Assembly (NCBI GenBank): GCA_965261065.1
Contig: OZ253444.1
Location: 4,650,001 to 4,714,000, forward strand
Direction: 5' to 3'
Origin: JAKZVK01 sp965261065
GTDB taxonomy: Bacteria > Acidobacteriota > Terriglobia > Bryobacterales > UBA6623
DNA length: 64,000 nucleotides
Part shown: one piece after another, positions 19,064 through 28,559 of the stretch
Layout: the number at the start of each line of letters is the position of its first letter
Numbering within the stretch: position 1 is the stretch's first letter
Made by a program: the position numbers and the translations under genes
Notes under the pieces: model-generated
Told to the model about the DNA's origin: nothing
Databases searched by the model: none
What the model saw: only the letters and a program-made list of their open reading frames with translations

Positions 19064-19718
19064 CTGGGCAGCTACCAGACGGCTTGGAGTTGGCTCCATA
19101 AGCTGCGCCGTGCGATGGTCCGGCCCGGCCGAGATCGCCTCCAAGGCTGTGTGGAGATGGATGAGACCTATGTTGGTGGAGACGAAGAAGGCGTCCACGG
19201 CCGCCAAACGGAAGACCAGGCGATCGTTGTCGTAGCGGCGGAGCAAGACGGGCGGGGGATCGGCCGCATTCGGCTCCGACGGGTACCCGACGTCTCTGGC
19301 GACAGTCTCCACGCATTCATCGAAGAATCGGCCGCCTCGGGTCGGTGGTTCACACGGACGGATGGAAGGGCTATGACAACATCGCGAAGAAGAGCTACCC
19401 CCCCAAGGTTACGATCCTCAGCCCAAGCGACGAACCCGCCCACAAACTGATGCCCCGTGTGCACCTGGTGGCGTCGCTTCTGAAACGCTGGTTGCTGGGG
19501 ACGCATCAAGGAGCAGTGAGCCAGCAGCATCTAGACTACTACCTCGATGAATTCACCTTCCGCTTCCACCGCCGCCGCTCACGGGCACGCGGGTTGCTGT
19601 TCTACCGCCTGCTGCAGAACGCTGTCCGGGTCGATCCGGTGCCGTACAGTCGGCGCGTGGGAGGAAAATCGGGGGCAGACCACCACAGGTAGTATGGGGT
19701 CCAAGCAAGTGGATACCC
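19064..19718 (+). mobile_element. ISXO2-like element C, 5'-truncated, with broken transposase
   Basis: The sequence begins inside the transposase gene at GSYQTAWSWLHKLRRAMV and runs through VEMDETYVGGDEEGVHGR. A frameshift near 19340 (EESAASG against EESVTPGSVVHTDG in copy A) precedes the rest (DEPAHKLMPRVHLVASLLKR ... DYYLDEFTFRFHRRRSR, stop at 19692). The right terminal repeat ends GTGGATACCC at 19718. The missing left half was probably lost in a deletion that also removed parts of both neighbouring minus-strand genes. Confidence 0.85.
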
Positions 19719-20481
19719 CATTTTTGGCCAATTGTTGGAACAGGCCAACGAACCAATAGGATGGTAGCCACGTTGCCAGTTCGGCGTTCTCAGGCTTCGC
19801 AAGAGCAGCCGGAGTTGCCAGCGGTGGTTGGAGGAAGTAGACGGCCAAGATCAGACAAACCGCGGCCAATTGCAACGCCGACGAAAACCGCAAGAACCGC
19901 TGCCGGGAAAACATCTGTGCGGCGATCCCCTGTACAGCCAAGACCCAACCGAACATGAAAGCTGTGGCCGCCCACATCGTTGCCCAATAAGCCGCGAACG
20001 ATCGAGCGATGCCTAGTAGACCCCCACTCACGAGGCCAATGGCCAATGGGTAACCAAGCCCGGTAAAGACATTGAGGACGAGGACGGCCAAACCGACGGC
20101 GGAGCCCATCGCTGCCAGCTTGGCCAGGACGATCGTTCGCATCCTCACGGGCAGAGGACCCAGCACCAATACATCTCGCTGATTGGGAAGCGCCGAATCC
20201 CACGACAGCACCGCGAAGAGCCCAAGTACTGCCATCGTGGTTGCGATCAGAGAGTGCTCGTCAACCCAGGCGCTAACGAGGATCTCCGACGGGGGCGCCT
20301 TGCTTCGGATGATGCGGAACGCGCCGGCGGCGACCATGAGGCTCAGCGCCGCGAGCATCGCGGCGAACTGCCCAAGGAGTTTGACGACGTCGGCTTGTTC
20401 CGAGAGAATGTCCAGATCGACGATCCGGAACAGGAACTGGCGGTAAAGCACGCGAAAATGTGTTCCGGCTCGGCACTCCAT
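19719..20481 (-). pseudogene. ABC transporter permease, C-terminally truncated
   Basis: From ATG 20481, about 250 residues with at least five hydrophobic segments, e.g. LLGQFAAMLAALSLMVAAGA, SLIATTMAVLGLFAVLSWDS, AAMGSAVGLAVLVLNVF and QLAAVCLILAVYF. It follows the ATP-binding gene by 7 bases, so the two form an exporter-type ABC pair. The reading frame runs into IS element C at 19718 and loses its normal C-terminus. Substrate unknown; the layout resembles ABC-2-type export systems. Confidence 0.75.
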
Positions 20482-20490
20482 GCTGGACGC

Positions 20491-21256
20491 CTAGGCTTCG
20501 ATGAGGTCCGCGATTTGGCGGGAGATTGCCGCCGTGTCCTGTTCCACAGCTAGCTGGGAAAAGATGTCCTCCAGGGTCGGCAGGGCCATCAGCGTTCGAA
20601 GGTGCTCAACCGAATCGTTGGCAACGACTTTCCCGCGGTGAAGGATGACGACCCGAGAGCAGAGACGCTCGACGGTTTCGAGTTCGTGCGAGCTGAACAG
20701 CACCACTTTGCCGCGAGCCGCCAGCTCTTGAATCAAGCTGCGCAGAACCAGGCCAGAACTGACATCGAGTCCGGAGAACGGCTCGTCCAGTAGGACCAGG
20801 TCGGGATTGTGGAGCAGTGCGGCGATCAACAGCACCTTCTGGCGCATGCTCTTGGAGATACGCCGAGATGGGCGCGTGACGATCGCCATGAAGTGCGAAC
20901 AATCGAAGCAGCTCATCGATGCGCGCACCCGCCGGTCCCGACGGCAAGTCACGCAACTGGGCGACCATTGTCAGGTACTCGCTTCCCGAGAGGTGGGAGT
21001 ACAGGTGCGGTTCCTCGGGCACATATCCCATGCGTTGCTTGAATCCGATCGGGTCGCGCCGAATCGGCTCGCCGTCGAACAGAATCTCGCCCGAAGTGGG
21101 CTCGATTAGACCGGTGATCATCTTGATCGTCGTGGACTTGCCTGAGCCGTTCGGCCCCAGGTAGCCGGTAACTTGGCCGGTGCCGGCTGAGAAGCTTACA
21201 TTGTCAACGGCGGTGATACCGGAGAAAAGTTTGGTAACAGATTTAAGCTCGAGCAT
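20491..21256 (-). pseudogene. ABC transporter ATP-binding protein, frameshifted
   Basis: Starts at ATG 21256 (MLELKSVTKLFSGITAVDNV), with a GAGGTG ribosome-binding site. Walker A GYLGPNGSGKSTTIKM, Q-loop region RMGYVPEEPHLY, then a one-base frameshift near 20880. The second frame has a signature-like ISKSMRQKVLL, Walker B LVLLDEPFSGLDV and the H-loop LFSSHELETVERL. The C-terminal end is complete (stop 20491). Read as one protein, about 255 residues, normal for the family. The signature is S-M-R-Q rather than S.GQ. Partner of the permease remnant downstream. Confidence 0.85.
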
Positions 21257-21365
21257 GGGTGGTGACACCTCAGTTGAGAGACAGAGGATCTCGACTACTC
21301 GGACACCGGTGGAGGTCGATTTGTTCCCCCCACGCTCGCTTAGTATGGCTGGTGTTTCGCTTATC

Positions 21366-22259
21366 ATGAGTAGAGTGCTTCCGACCCTCATGGCTCGTCG
21401 CGGCTTATCGTGTCCCGGCGTTCTGATAGGCGTCCTGCTTGTGTCCTTGCCGGGCCGGGCGCAGGAGGGCGAGCCGCCGAACGCGACCGAGTACCTCTAC
21501 GACGCGCTGCAGGCATCGCGGCTGGCGCAATGGGACGACGCGCTGGAGTTGGCCAACAAGGCGATCGCGTTGGACCCGCACAGCCCCAATGCGTATTACG
21601 TTCGCGGCCAAGCCTATGACTTCAGGCGGGAGTTCGACAAGGCGCTCAAGGATTACAACCTCGTCCTAGCGATGGAGCCGGGGCTTCCTGACGTGCTCAA
21701 CGTTCGGGGCGCATTGCAGTTCCGGCGCGGCAATATCGAAGCGTCAATCGAGGACTTCTCGCTGGCGATCCAACTGAAGCCCGACGACGAGCCTCACCAC
21801 TGGCAGCGCGGTATCTCGTACTACTACGCCGGGCGATACGAAGACGGCAAGCGTCAATTCGAACTGCATCAGACGGTGAACGCAAACGACGTGGAGAACG
21901 CGGTTTGGCACGTGCTGTGTAACGCCGGTCTGGTGGGTACCGAGAAAGCGCGCGAGGCGATACTGCCGGTGGGCCAGGATGACCGCGTGCCTATGCAGGA
22001 GGTCTATCGGCTCTTCCGCGGAGACGGCAGCATCGACGAGGTTTTCGAGGTCGTGCATGTAGGCGACCCGTCGGAGGCCGAGCTGACCCAGCGGCTGTTC
22101 TTTGCTCACTTGTACTCGGGCCTGTATCACGAGTTGATTGACAGCCCGAAGTGGGCGCAGGAACACTTGACGAAGGCCTCGGATGATTATCGCGGCGAGC
22201 ACTACATGTGGGAAGTCGCGCGGATCCACGCCGATCGGTACCGGCAGGGGAAGCAGTAG
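21366..22259 (+). CDS. secreted TPR-repeat protein
   Basis: 297 residues from ATG 21366. The start gives a clear signal peptide (MARRGLSCPGVLIGVLLVSLPGRAQ); the frame is open further upstream but that part is antisense to the ABC gene. Residues about 40-170 hold at least three tetratricopeptide units (ALELANKAIALDPHSPNAYY, ALKDYNLVLAMEPGLPDVLN, SIEDFSLAIQLKPDDEPHHW). The remaining 130 residues are helical. Such proteins are usually scaffolds in the periplasm or at the outer membrane. It is divergent from the ABC genes, with start sites about 110 bp apart. Specific role unknown. Confidence 0.8.
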   Translation: MSRVLPTLMARRGLSCPGVLIGVLLVSLPGRAQEGEPPNATEYLYDALQASRLAQWDDALELANKAIALDPHSPNAYYVRGQAYDFRREFDKALKDYNLVLAMEPGLPDVLNVRGALQFRRGNIEASIEDFSLAIQLKPDDEPHHWQRGISYYYAGRYEDGKRQFELHQTVNANDVENAVWHVLCNAGLVGTEKAREAILPVGQDDRVPMQEVYRLFRGDGSIDEVFEVVHVGDPSEAELTQRLFFAHLYSGLYHELIDSPKWAQEHLTKASDDYRGEHYMWEVARIHADRYRQGKQ

Positions 22260-22296
22260 GGGCGGACCGCTGGGTCCACCCGGCGTTTTGGTATTG

Positions 22297-22614
22297 ACCG
22301 GGCACATGGGTAACACTTTATGCCAAGCACATAGGTAACACATGGACCATCGCCTTGCTATTTAAGGCTGGAGTTCGCCCCCGAACCTGTCAAGGCTCCC
22401 CTGTCGGCTCGCGGGCGCGAGGCCTTGACAGAACCGGGGCCGAACTCCTTTGGTTTCCTCCGCTTACCAAGGCGATGGCCCAGCCTAGCCTCGGCCGAAG
22501 AAAGCTTTGCCAGTGCCCTGATTCCACGAGAGTTAGCGCAGACTTCGCATCAGCCGGCCCGAAAAAGTGTTACCTATGTGCTTGGCATAAAGTGTTACCC
22601 ATGTCCCGGTCAGC
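22297..22614. mobile_element. 318-bp MITE-like element with about 44-base inverted repeats
   Basis: The left arm (ACCGGGCACATGGGTAACAC at 22297 onward, to about 22340) recurs in inverse orientation at about 22571-22614 with a single-base indel. The interior has no intact gene. Long near-perfect terminal repeats around a short non-coding core indicate a non-autonomous element or the fused ends of a deleted IS. I could not see a flanking duplication. Confidence 0.65.
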
Positions 22615-22615
22615 A

Positions 22616-22646
22616 CATTTTGAACTGACCCGGTCAGTTCAAAATG
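22616..22646. promoter_or_regulatory. perfect 15-base inverted repeat
   Basis: CATTTTGAACTGACC at 22616-22630, a single C, then its exact complement at 22632-22646. It abuts the MITE-like element on its right side. It could be an operator, a hairpin or an element end. There is no adjacent gene start to assign it to. Confidence 0.45.
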
Positions 22647-22772
22647 CTGTGCAGAGGTTGGCGTCCACGTTACCGCAGGCGGCGGGGGCCCATGATTCGC
22701 AGGGAACCGCCGGGACCACAATAGGCTGGATGTACCCTTCTCAGACGTCAAGTTCGGGCAATCAAGCTTGCC

Positions 22773-23797
22773 GGGTATCCACTTGACTCAGGTGACCCCA
22801 ACATCTTGTAGTTGGGCTCACAGCGTCTTAGCGTCCCAATCGGCGACGATCGAGCGGTACGGCGTCGGCTCCACCGCCATGGCCTGCTGCACAAGGCGGT
22901 AGAAGAGCTTGCCCCGACTGCGTGATCTGCGCCGATTGAAGCGGAACACGAACTCGTCGAGATAGTAGTCCAGATGCTCGTGGCTGACCGCCCCCTGATG
23001 CGTGCCCAGCATCCAGCGCTTGAGTAGCGAGATCGCCAAGTGCACCCTCGGCAGTAGCTGCGAGGCCTGCTCGCGGCGGTTGTTAATCGAGATGATACAA
23101 CGCTGGTAGTCCTTCTTCTTGAGCGGATCGTAGCCCGACCAGTTGTCGGTAACAACCACGCTGCCCGGCTCGACCGACTCCTCGACGAAGGGCATCAAAC
23201 TGGCCGCCGAGGCGTTCTGAACGCGCTGCATGCGGATGCGCCCCAGCCCGGTGCCTCTCTCTTCCGCGGCGACTGCAATCAACGCTTTACGCTCGGTCTG
23301 CCGGCCGATTACCCCTTCTTCTTCAGCGCCCCAGTAGGTCTCATCGACCTCGACGAGGCCCGTCAATCGCTCCCGCCCCGGGCGCACCATCGCTCGCCTC
23401 AGCTTGTGCATCCAAGGCCAGGCGGTTTGGTAACTGCCCAGTCCCAGAACGCGCTGTAGACCCAGGGCGCTGGCCCCATTCTTCTGCGTGGTGATGGTCC
23501 ACATCGCCCGGAACCACAGCCGCAGCGGCTTGCGTGTGTCTTGAAAGATTGTGCCGGCGGTGACGGAGGTTTGCCGCCCGCAGCGAGCGCATTCGAACCA
23601 CACTTTGCGCACCGGCCAAGCGCGCTCATGCCCACACCTTGGACAGCGGAAACCCTCTGGCCAGCGCAAGGCGAACAGATAGTCGCGGCAAGCCTCCTCG
23701 CTCGCAAAGTGAGACTCGAATTCGAGTTGGTCGCGCGGGTAATCCTCCACCAGGCCCTACACTACATCTTGGGGTCACCTGAGTCAAGTGGATACCC
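22773..23797 (-). mobile_element. ISXO2-like IS1595-family element B (complete)
   Basis: 1025 bp bounded by perfect 28-base inverted repeats beginning GGGTATCCACTTGACTCAGG. One intact transposase on the minus strand. I could not find the expected 8-bp duplication in the flanks. The tip of another copy lies at 7798-7878. Confidence 0.9.
22818..23750 (-). CDS. ISXO2-like transposase (intact)
   Basis: 310 residues. The N-terminal zinc ribbon has CPRCGHERAW and CARCGRQTSVTAGTIF (about residues 36-70). The catalytic part has LVEVDETYWGAEEEGVIGR, VVTDNWSGYD and LLPRVHLAISLLKRWMLGTHQG, followed by HLDYYLDEFVFRFNRRRSRS. These are the DDE/N motifs of the IS1595 family. It is about 55-60% similar by eye to elements A and C, so it belongs to a separate group. 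Intact and probably functional. Confidence 0.92.
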   Translation of the reverse strand: MEDYPRDQLEFESHFASEEACRDYLFALRWPEGFRCPRCGHERAWPVRKVWFECARCGRQTSVTAGTIFQDTRKPLRLWFRAMWTITTQKNGASALGLQRVLGLGSYQTAWPWMHKLRRAMVRPGRERLTGLVEVDETYWGAEEEGVIGRQTERKALIAVAAEERGTGLGRIRMQRVQNASAASLMPFVEESVEPGSVVVTDNWSGYDPLKKKDYQRCIISINNRREQASQLLPRVHLAISLLKRWMLGTHQGAVSHEHLDYYLDEFVFRFNRRRSRSRGKLFYRLVQQAMAVEPTPYRSIVADWDAKTL

Positions 23798-23944
23798 AGC
23801 TCAAGCTTTACAAACCTTTACCCGGACGTAGCCGGGACTTTACATTCGGGCGATATGCTGAGGGTGTCAAGAACGGAGATCAAGACGGCAAACAAAAGCG
23901 GTTTCCGCAAGGTCTTCGTGAATGAAACGAAAGGAGTGATGGTC

Positions 23945-24568
23945 ATGAGAACCCTAAACCTAATCGCAGTCAGCGTCCTTTGTGCAACCACCCTAGTGGC
24001 ACAGGGGCCCCGGGCATTCGAGCGCGGCGAGGGACATCGCGGACGAGGCATGCGTGGAGAGGGCATGCACAGCGAGGCGCTCAACAACTACCTGAACCTA
24101 ACCGAGCAACAGGTCGCCGAGCTGAAGACGGCCCGGCAGACGTCCCGTGAAGAATCACGTCCGATCATGCAGGCATTGCGCGAGAAGGGTCAGGCACTCC
24201 GCGAAGAAATGCGCATGGCGTCCCCTAACCCTGGCGTGATCGGAGACCTAACGGTCGAAGTGAAGGATCTGCGTGATCAGCTCAAAGCTGCCCGGACGGC
24301 ACAACGCAACCAGCTCCTTGGCTTGCTGACTGAAGAGCAGCGCGGACAGGTGGAAGAACTCGAGCGCGTGATAAGCCTCCAAGCCGCGGCACATCAAGCG
24401 GCCGCGATGAACTTCATCGAGGCCCCGGAACGCGGTCCAGGAATGCGCGGTGGCCGCGGCGGCAAAGGCCGGCCGGGCTTCGGTCCTCGCGGACGGATGC
24501 GCGGACCTGGTCCTGGCGGTCCGTCTGGTGGCCCGCCCGAGGGAGCGGCGCCCATTCTGCTGGATTAA
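23945..24568 (+). CDS. Spy/CpxP-like periplasmic protein (LTxxQ)
   Basis: 207 residues from ATG 23945, with AAGGAG eight bases upstream (ATG 23939 is too close to it). Signal peptide MRTLNLIAVSVLCATTLVAQ. The mature part is helical, with two LTxxQ-type motifs (LNLTEQQVAELK and LLTEEQRGQVEEL) separated by a charged helix, as in Spy/CpxP/CnrX-like envelope chaperones and metal sensors. The tail (about residue 165 on) is Gly/Arg/Pro-rich (PGMRGGRGGKGRPGFGPRG). It is probably periplasmic, in protein quality control or metal stress. No linked two-component system is visible. Confidence 0.75.
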   Translation: MRTLNLIAVSVLCATTLVAQGPRAFERGEGHRGRGMRGEGMHSEALNNYLNLTEQQVAELKTARQTSREESRPIMQALREKGQALREEMRMASPNPGVIGDLTVEVKDLRDQLKAARTAQRNQLLGLLTEEQRGQVEELERVISLQAAAHQAAAMNFIEAPERGPGMRGGRGGKGRPGFGPRGRMRGPGPGGPSGGPPEGAAPILLD

Positions 24569-24713
24569 GCTTTCACATTGTCACTCGCCAGGGGCATTCG
24601 CTGGGCCCCCGTTAGTTGCCGCCGGATGGTTCGGGGTCGTAGGGCCCCACATCCGGCGGCATTAACACTGACCGCCACTCCAATCTGACACTTCAATCCA
24701 AGGACCCCAACCT

Positions 24714-25229
24714 ATGAAGACCATCGCAACCGTGACGCTATTCTCGCTGCTGGCAGCGGCTTCGCTCGCGTCGGCGGCTGACGTTGACGGCAGGTGGCCG
24801 GCCGAATTCGAGACGCGGCGCGGCCCCTCGGAACTCGAGTTCACCTTCAAGGTCGAACGGGACAAACTCACCGGGACCGTCGCCAACATGATGGGCGACT
24901 CCGAGATTCAAGACGGCAAGATCGAGGGCAATGAGATTTCGTTCAAGCAGATCATGAATTTCCGGCGCGAGATCACGATTCTCTACACCGGCAAGATCGA
25001 GAGCGACGAGATCAAGTTCACCCGTAAGGCCGAAGGCTTCGGCGGCCCCGGAGGGGGACCTCCGGGCGGTGGCGAAGGGAGACCGCCGCGCGAAGGCGCT
25101 GCTGGGGAAGCACGGCCGCCGCGAGAGGGCGGGCCGGGCGCTGGTGGCCCTGGCGGCGGCCCCGGAGGCGGTAGGCTTCGCGGCGGCATGCGCGCGGCGA
25201 TCGAGTTCACCGCCCACCGCGTGAAGTGA
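24714..25229 (+). CDS. small secreted protein with Gly/Pro-rich tail
   Basis: 171 residues. Signal peptide MKTIATVTLFSLLAAASLASA. Residues 22-105 form a compact beta domain (VDGRWPAEFETRRGPSELEF ... GKIEGNEISFKQIM ... ITILYTGKIESDEIKFTRK) of a type common in acidobacterial secreted proteins. Residues about 107-155 are a low-complexity PGGG/PPRE stretch. It follows the Spy-like gene by 145 bases on the same strand and shares its Gly-rich tail style. Function unknown. Confidence 0.7.
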   Translation: MKTIATVTLFSLLAAASLASAADVDGRWPAEFETRRGPSELEFTFKVERDKLTGTVANMMGDSEIQDGKIEGNEISFKQIMNFRREITILYTGKIESDEIKFTRKAEGFGGPGGGPPGGGEGRPPREGAAGEARPPREGGPGAGGPGGGPGGGRLRGGMRAAIEFTAHRVK

Positions 25230-25404
25230 CATCGCGCCCCTGTCGGCGGGCTACCTCAAGTTGAGCGCTTTGCAACGGGATGGACTTCCCCAGGTTATCC
25301 CCCGTGGCCAAATCGCCCGAATAACCCCGAAAGCACCGTCACGAGCGCGTTGTGGTTTTGGCAGCCCAGGTGCAAACAAAACCAGCCAACAGAGGGAAAT
25401 CAGG

Positions 25405-25944
25405 ATGCGCCAAGGGCCCTTCTTCTACGAAACGACGATCCGATGGCAGGAGCGACGCCGGGGCGTTCTGGAGGCTTATCCGCTGCCCCCTATCACGGCC
25501 AGTCCGCCGCAGGAGTTTCATGGGGAACCAGGCTACTGGAGCCCCGAATACTTGCTGCTGGCGTCGATTGAGAGTTGCCTGATGGCTTCGTTTCTTGGGA
25601 TGGCCGGGGAGGCGGGATTGGCCGTCTCGTCTTACCGCTCGTCCAGCTTGGCCAAGCTCGACACGCTGAACGATCACAGCATCGAATTCACGAAGCTCAC
25701 CGTGCGCCCGGTGGTGGAAGTCGGAGCAGCGGAAGACCAGGAGAAGGTCCTCGCCCTGCTCAACGAGGCTAAGCAGGAGTGCCTCATTGTCGAAGCCCTG
25801 AAGATCCCCGTACAAGTCGAGCCCGCCGTCAACGTTCGCAAAACAACCTCGCCGCAAGATACCGATCGGCCCGAGGTCTCCGCCGAAGTTGCGGAGCCGC
25901 GGCCACTTGGACCCCCCGATGCACCAGACCTCGATACACCTTGA
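25405..25944 (+). CDS. OsmC-family protein
   Basis: 179 residues from ATG 25405; AGAGGGAAA lies at proper spacing, and the longer open frame upstream lacks such a site. The OsmC/Ohr fold is shown by YLLLASIESCLMASFLGMAG (first reactive Cys) and NEAKQECLIVEALKIPV (second Cys, before the conserved K-I-P-V ending). These proteins reduce organic hydroperoxides or bind small electrophiles in the cytoplasm. The last 40 residues (TTSPQDTDRPEVSAEVAEPR...) are a disordered extension. The start of the next gene lies 76 bases further. Confidence 0.85.
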   Translation: MRQGPFFYETTIRWQERRRGVLEAYPLPPITASPPQEFHGEPGYWSPEYLLLASIESCLMASFLGMAGEAGLAVSSYRSSSLAKLDTLNDHSIEFTKLTVRPVVEVGAAEDQEKVLALLNEAKQECLIVEALKIPVQVEPAVNVRKTTSPQDTDRPEVSAEVAEPRPLGPPDAPDLDTP

Positions 25945-26020
25945 GCCCCCGTGCGTCGCACCAAATCGCCGGCATCCGCTCGGCGAAACGTGCGTGACGC
26001 TAGAATTGAAGTTCATCTCT

Positions 26021-26998
26021 ATGCCAACCGACCGCCCCGTTCTGCTTGCCCTCGGCAACCTCCCCGACCCCTGGTTCCCGCAACTCGCCTCTATCGAAGA
26101 GCTGGTCGAGATCAAGAAAGCGAAGACCCCGCAGGAGGCTCGGCCGCTGATCCTCGAGGCCGAGATCATCTTCGCCTGGGAGGGCTCGTCGCGCTGGCTC
26201 CGCGATACGCTGGCCTCGGCAACGAAGCTACGCTGGATCCAGAACAGCTCGGCAGGCTTGGAGAGGCTTCTTTTCCCTGAGTTGATCGAAAGCTCCATCA
26301 CGATCACCAACGGTCGGGGACTCTATGCGCCGGCTCTGGCCGAATTCGTCATGCTAAGCGCCCTCTATTTTTCGAAGGACGTTCCCCGCCTCGACGCCGG
26401 CCGCCGCGAGCGCCGCTGGGATCGATTCACCTGCAACGATCTGGCGGGCCACACGATGGGCATCATCGGCTACGGCGGCACCGGCCGATACACCGCGCGC
26501 TTGGCCAAGAGCCTCAGCATGAAGGTCGTCGGCGTCAAGCGCAGCCTCGACAACGTCGAAGGCCGCGAGTGGGTCGACGAGATGGTGCCGCTCGATCGCT
26601 GGCACGAGGCGCTCGCCGCGTCCGACCACGTCGTCAACGCCTTGCCTCTCACCGAAGACACGCGCGGCATGTTCGGTGAACCGGAGTTCCGCGCCATGAA
26701 GACGACGGCCATTTACATCAATGTCGGCCGCGGAGGAACCGCGCAGGAGGACGTACTCGTCCGGGCCCTCAAAGAGAAATGGATCGCCGGCGCAGGCCTC
26801 GACGTTTACGAAACCGAGCCTCTCTCGACCGAAAGCGAGCTGTGGGACCTGCCGAACGTGCTGCTCTCACCGCACTGCACCGACATGACGCCTACCTACT
26901 ATCGCGAGTCCGCGCGCTTGCTGTGCGAGAACGTGAAGCGCTACGTCAAGGGTGAGCCGTTGAAGAACCTGGTGGAAGACAAGCAGCGCGGTTATTAG
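26021..26998 (+). CDS. D-2-hydroxyacid dehydrogenase (NAD-dependent)
   Basis: 325 residues from ATG 26021; a GTG at 25994 is possible, and neither start has a strong ribosome-binding site. The N-terminal catalytic domain has WIQNSSAGLERLLFPEL. The Rossmann domain has MGIIGYGGTGRYTARLAKSL. Catalytic landmarks: INVGRGGTAQED (Arg), GLDVYETEPL (Glu) and LSPHCTD (His). The family reduces 2-keto acids or oxidises D-hydroxy acids; the substrate is not evident. A related enzyme lies at 55782-56786. Convergent with the next gene, only 21 bases between stops. Confidence 0.88.
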   Translation: MPTDRPVLLALGNLPDPWFPQLASIEELVEIKKAKTPQEARPLILEAEIIFAWEGSSRWLRDTLASATKLRWIQNSSAGLERLLFPELIESSITITNGRGLYAPALAEFVMLSALYFSKDVPRLDAGRRERRWDRFTCNDLAGHTMGIIGYGGTGRYTARLAKSLSMKVVGVKRSLDNVEGREWVDEMVPLDRWHEALAASDHVVNALPLTEDTRGMFGEPEFRAMKTTAIYINVGRGGTAQEDVLVRALKEKWIAGAGLDVYETEPLSTESELWDLPNVLLSPHCTDMTPTYYRESARLLCENVKRYVKGEPLKNLVEDKQRGY

Positions 26999-27019
26999 TG
27001 GTCTGCTCAATGGGGGCTG

Positions 27020-28411
27020 CTACTTCTTCCCTAGCCTGATCCTGACCTGAACCTGAGAGTCGAAGTCGATCTCAGACCAGCCGGCTTCCGCCAGGTTCTC
27101 AATGGCGATGATCCCCCCGCGGGCCGCCCGAACGTCGATGAACTTCGAGCCGTTCACCTTCACGCGATACGGTTGTCCTTCCTCCAGCCCGACGAGGTAG
27201 ATCGCCTTGCCCTCGGGCACTTTGACCTTGAATGACATCGGCACGCGGGCGAGCACGACCGCCGCGCCGGGAAACACCAGCGGTGCTTGCTTGTCTTCGG
27301 GGCGGATCACGTGCCGTTCGCCGTCGGCGAAGATCTGGAACTCGCCGCCGAGGTAGCCGACCCATAGATCGTCGTCCTGCCAGCCGGCGCGCGCGAAGAC
27401 CCGCCCCCGCAACTTGTCATGCATAAACAAAGGCGCCGAGAAGTAGCTCAGGCCCGGCAGGTAGGGGTTGATCCACAGAAACTCGTAGGGCGCGCCCAGC
27501 GGAGACACCAGCGTGAAGGAGTCGTACCGCAACCAGCCCTGCAAGAACGGGTAGTTGCCGACGGTGTGCTCGTAGGCCACGAAGATCATCTCGGCGATGC
27601 GGCCGTAGGAAGCCTCGCGCACCAAGTCGGGCGCCCGACCCACCGGCGCGGCTGCGTGGCGAAACAGGCCCTCGGGTGTCTCCACCGAGCCGGGATAGTA
27701 CTGCAGGATGGCAACCAAAGGCAGCGCGCCGAAAAACGGTGAGGGCCGGTCCCAGAACTCGATCTCGAAGTTGTACCGAGCGACCTGGGCAATCTCAGCC
27801 AGCGCGGCCAGATCGGCGGGACGGCCCAGCACGTCGCCCGCGTCGACGGCCGGGAACAGCCGCGGCTTCCAGTGCCGCTCCATCAACGAATGGATCGTGG
27901 CGGGGGAGGGTTCCCAGTCGCCCGCGATCGACGTCAGAGCCAGAAAAGCGCTACGGAACGCAGCCAGGCTGACATCGCCTCGATCGGCCAACGCTGCCGC
28001 ACCGGCCCCCATCGCGGCAGCGAGGGATGCACGCTCCCGCGGGGTGAGGAGGTCGTAACACCAGTCGAAGACGATCGCGGCGAGCCGCAACTCGGCGGCG
28101 TCATCAAAACCCGCGACGCCTCTCTCCCGTGCCCAGGCGGTGGCTTGGCGGCCCGCCCTTTCGTCACCGGCGACCTGGAACCGCAGCGCGAGCACCAGCG
28201 GCTCTTCCGGGAAGATGACGTCGGCCTTGATTAGACGTTGGAGGTTCCGCCACCGCTGCGACTCACGCTCGACGTCCTTACGCAACCGCTGCAACCGGCG
28301 CGCCTCGAGCCAGAGGCGCGGGTGGTCGTTATAGACCTTGTAGTCGGCCTGGGCGAAAGCCAACTCCGAGGCCATGACCAACAGCAGCGCTACGCAGCGA
28401 AGCAGCATCAC
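27020..28411 (-). CDS. secreted heparinase II/III-like protein
   Basis: 463 residues with a signal peptide (MMLLRCVALLLVMASELAFA). The start of the mature protein (YNDHPRLWLEARRLQRLRKD), the helical barrel with FDWCYDLLTPRERASLAAAM, and a C-terminal beta-rich half (FARAGWQDDDLWVGYLGGEF) follow the alginate-lyase/heparinase II-III plan. Such enzymes cleave uronic-acid polysaccharides by beta-elimination in the periplasm. I cannot identify catalytic residues with certainty, and part of this family is uncharacterised. The tagaturonate-epimerase-like protein at 37036-38814 is consistent with uronate use, but the two are 9 kb apart. Confidence 0.6.
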   Translation of the reverse strand: MMLLRCVALLLVMASELAFAQADYKVYNDHPRLWLEARRLQRLRKDVERESQRWRNLQRLIKADVIFPEEPLVLALRFQVAGDERAGRQATAWARERGVAGFDDAAELRLAAIVFDWCYDLLTPRERASLAAAMGAGAAALADRGDVSLAAFRSAFLALTSIAGDWEPSPATIHSLMERHWKPRLFPAVDAGDVLGRPADLAALAEIAQVARYNFEIEFWDRPSPFFGALPLVAILQYYPGSVETPEGLFRHAAAPVGRAPDLVREASYGRIAEMIFVAYEHTVGNYPFLQGWLRYDSFTLVSPLGAPYEFLWINPYLPGLSYFSAPLFMHDKLRGRVFARAGWQDDDLWVGYLGGEFQIFADGERHVIRPEDKQAPLVFPGAAVVLARVPMSFKVKVPEGKAIYLVGLEEGQPYRVKVNGSKFIDVRAARGGIIAIENLAEAGWSEIDFDSQVQVRIRLGKK

Positions 28412-28559
28412 TCTAAAGGCTATTGTAGGCGGGTGCGCCAGTCTGAGCTGTCCGGACGAGTGCGGGCTTTGCCCGCAATCAGGAATTAGCGTCCACTTGC
28501 TGTCCTGAGTCCCGAGGAATCGGGACTCGGCAAGGCTGGAGCCTTACGCCACAGACCCG

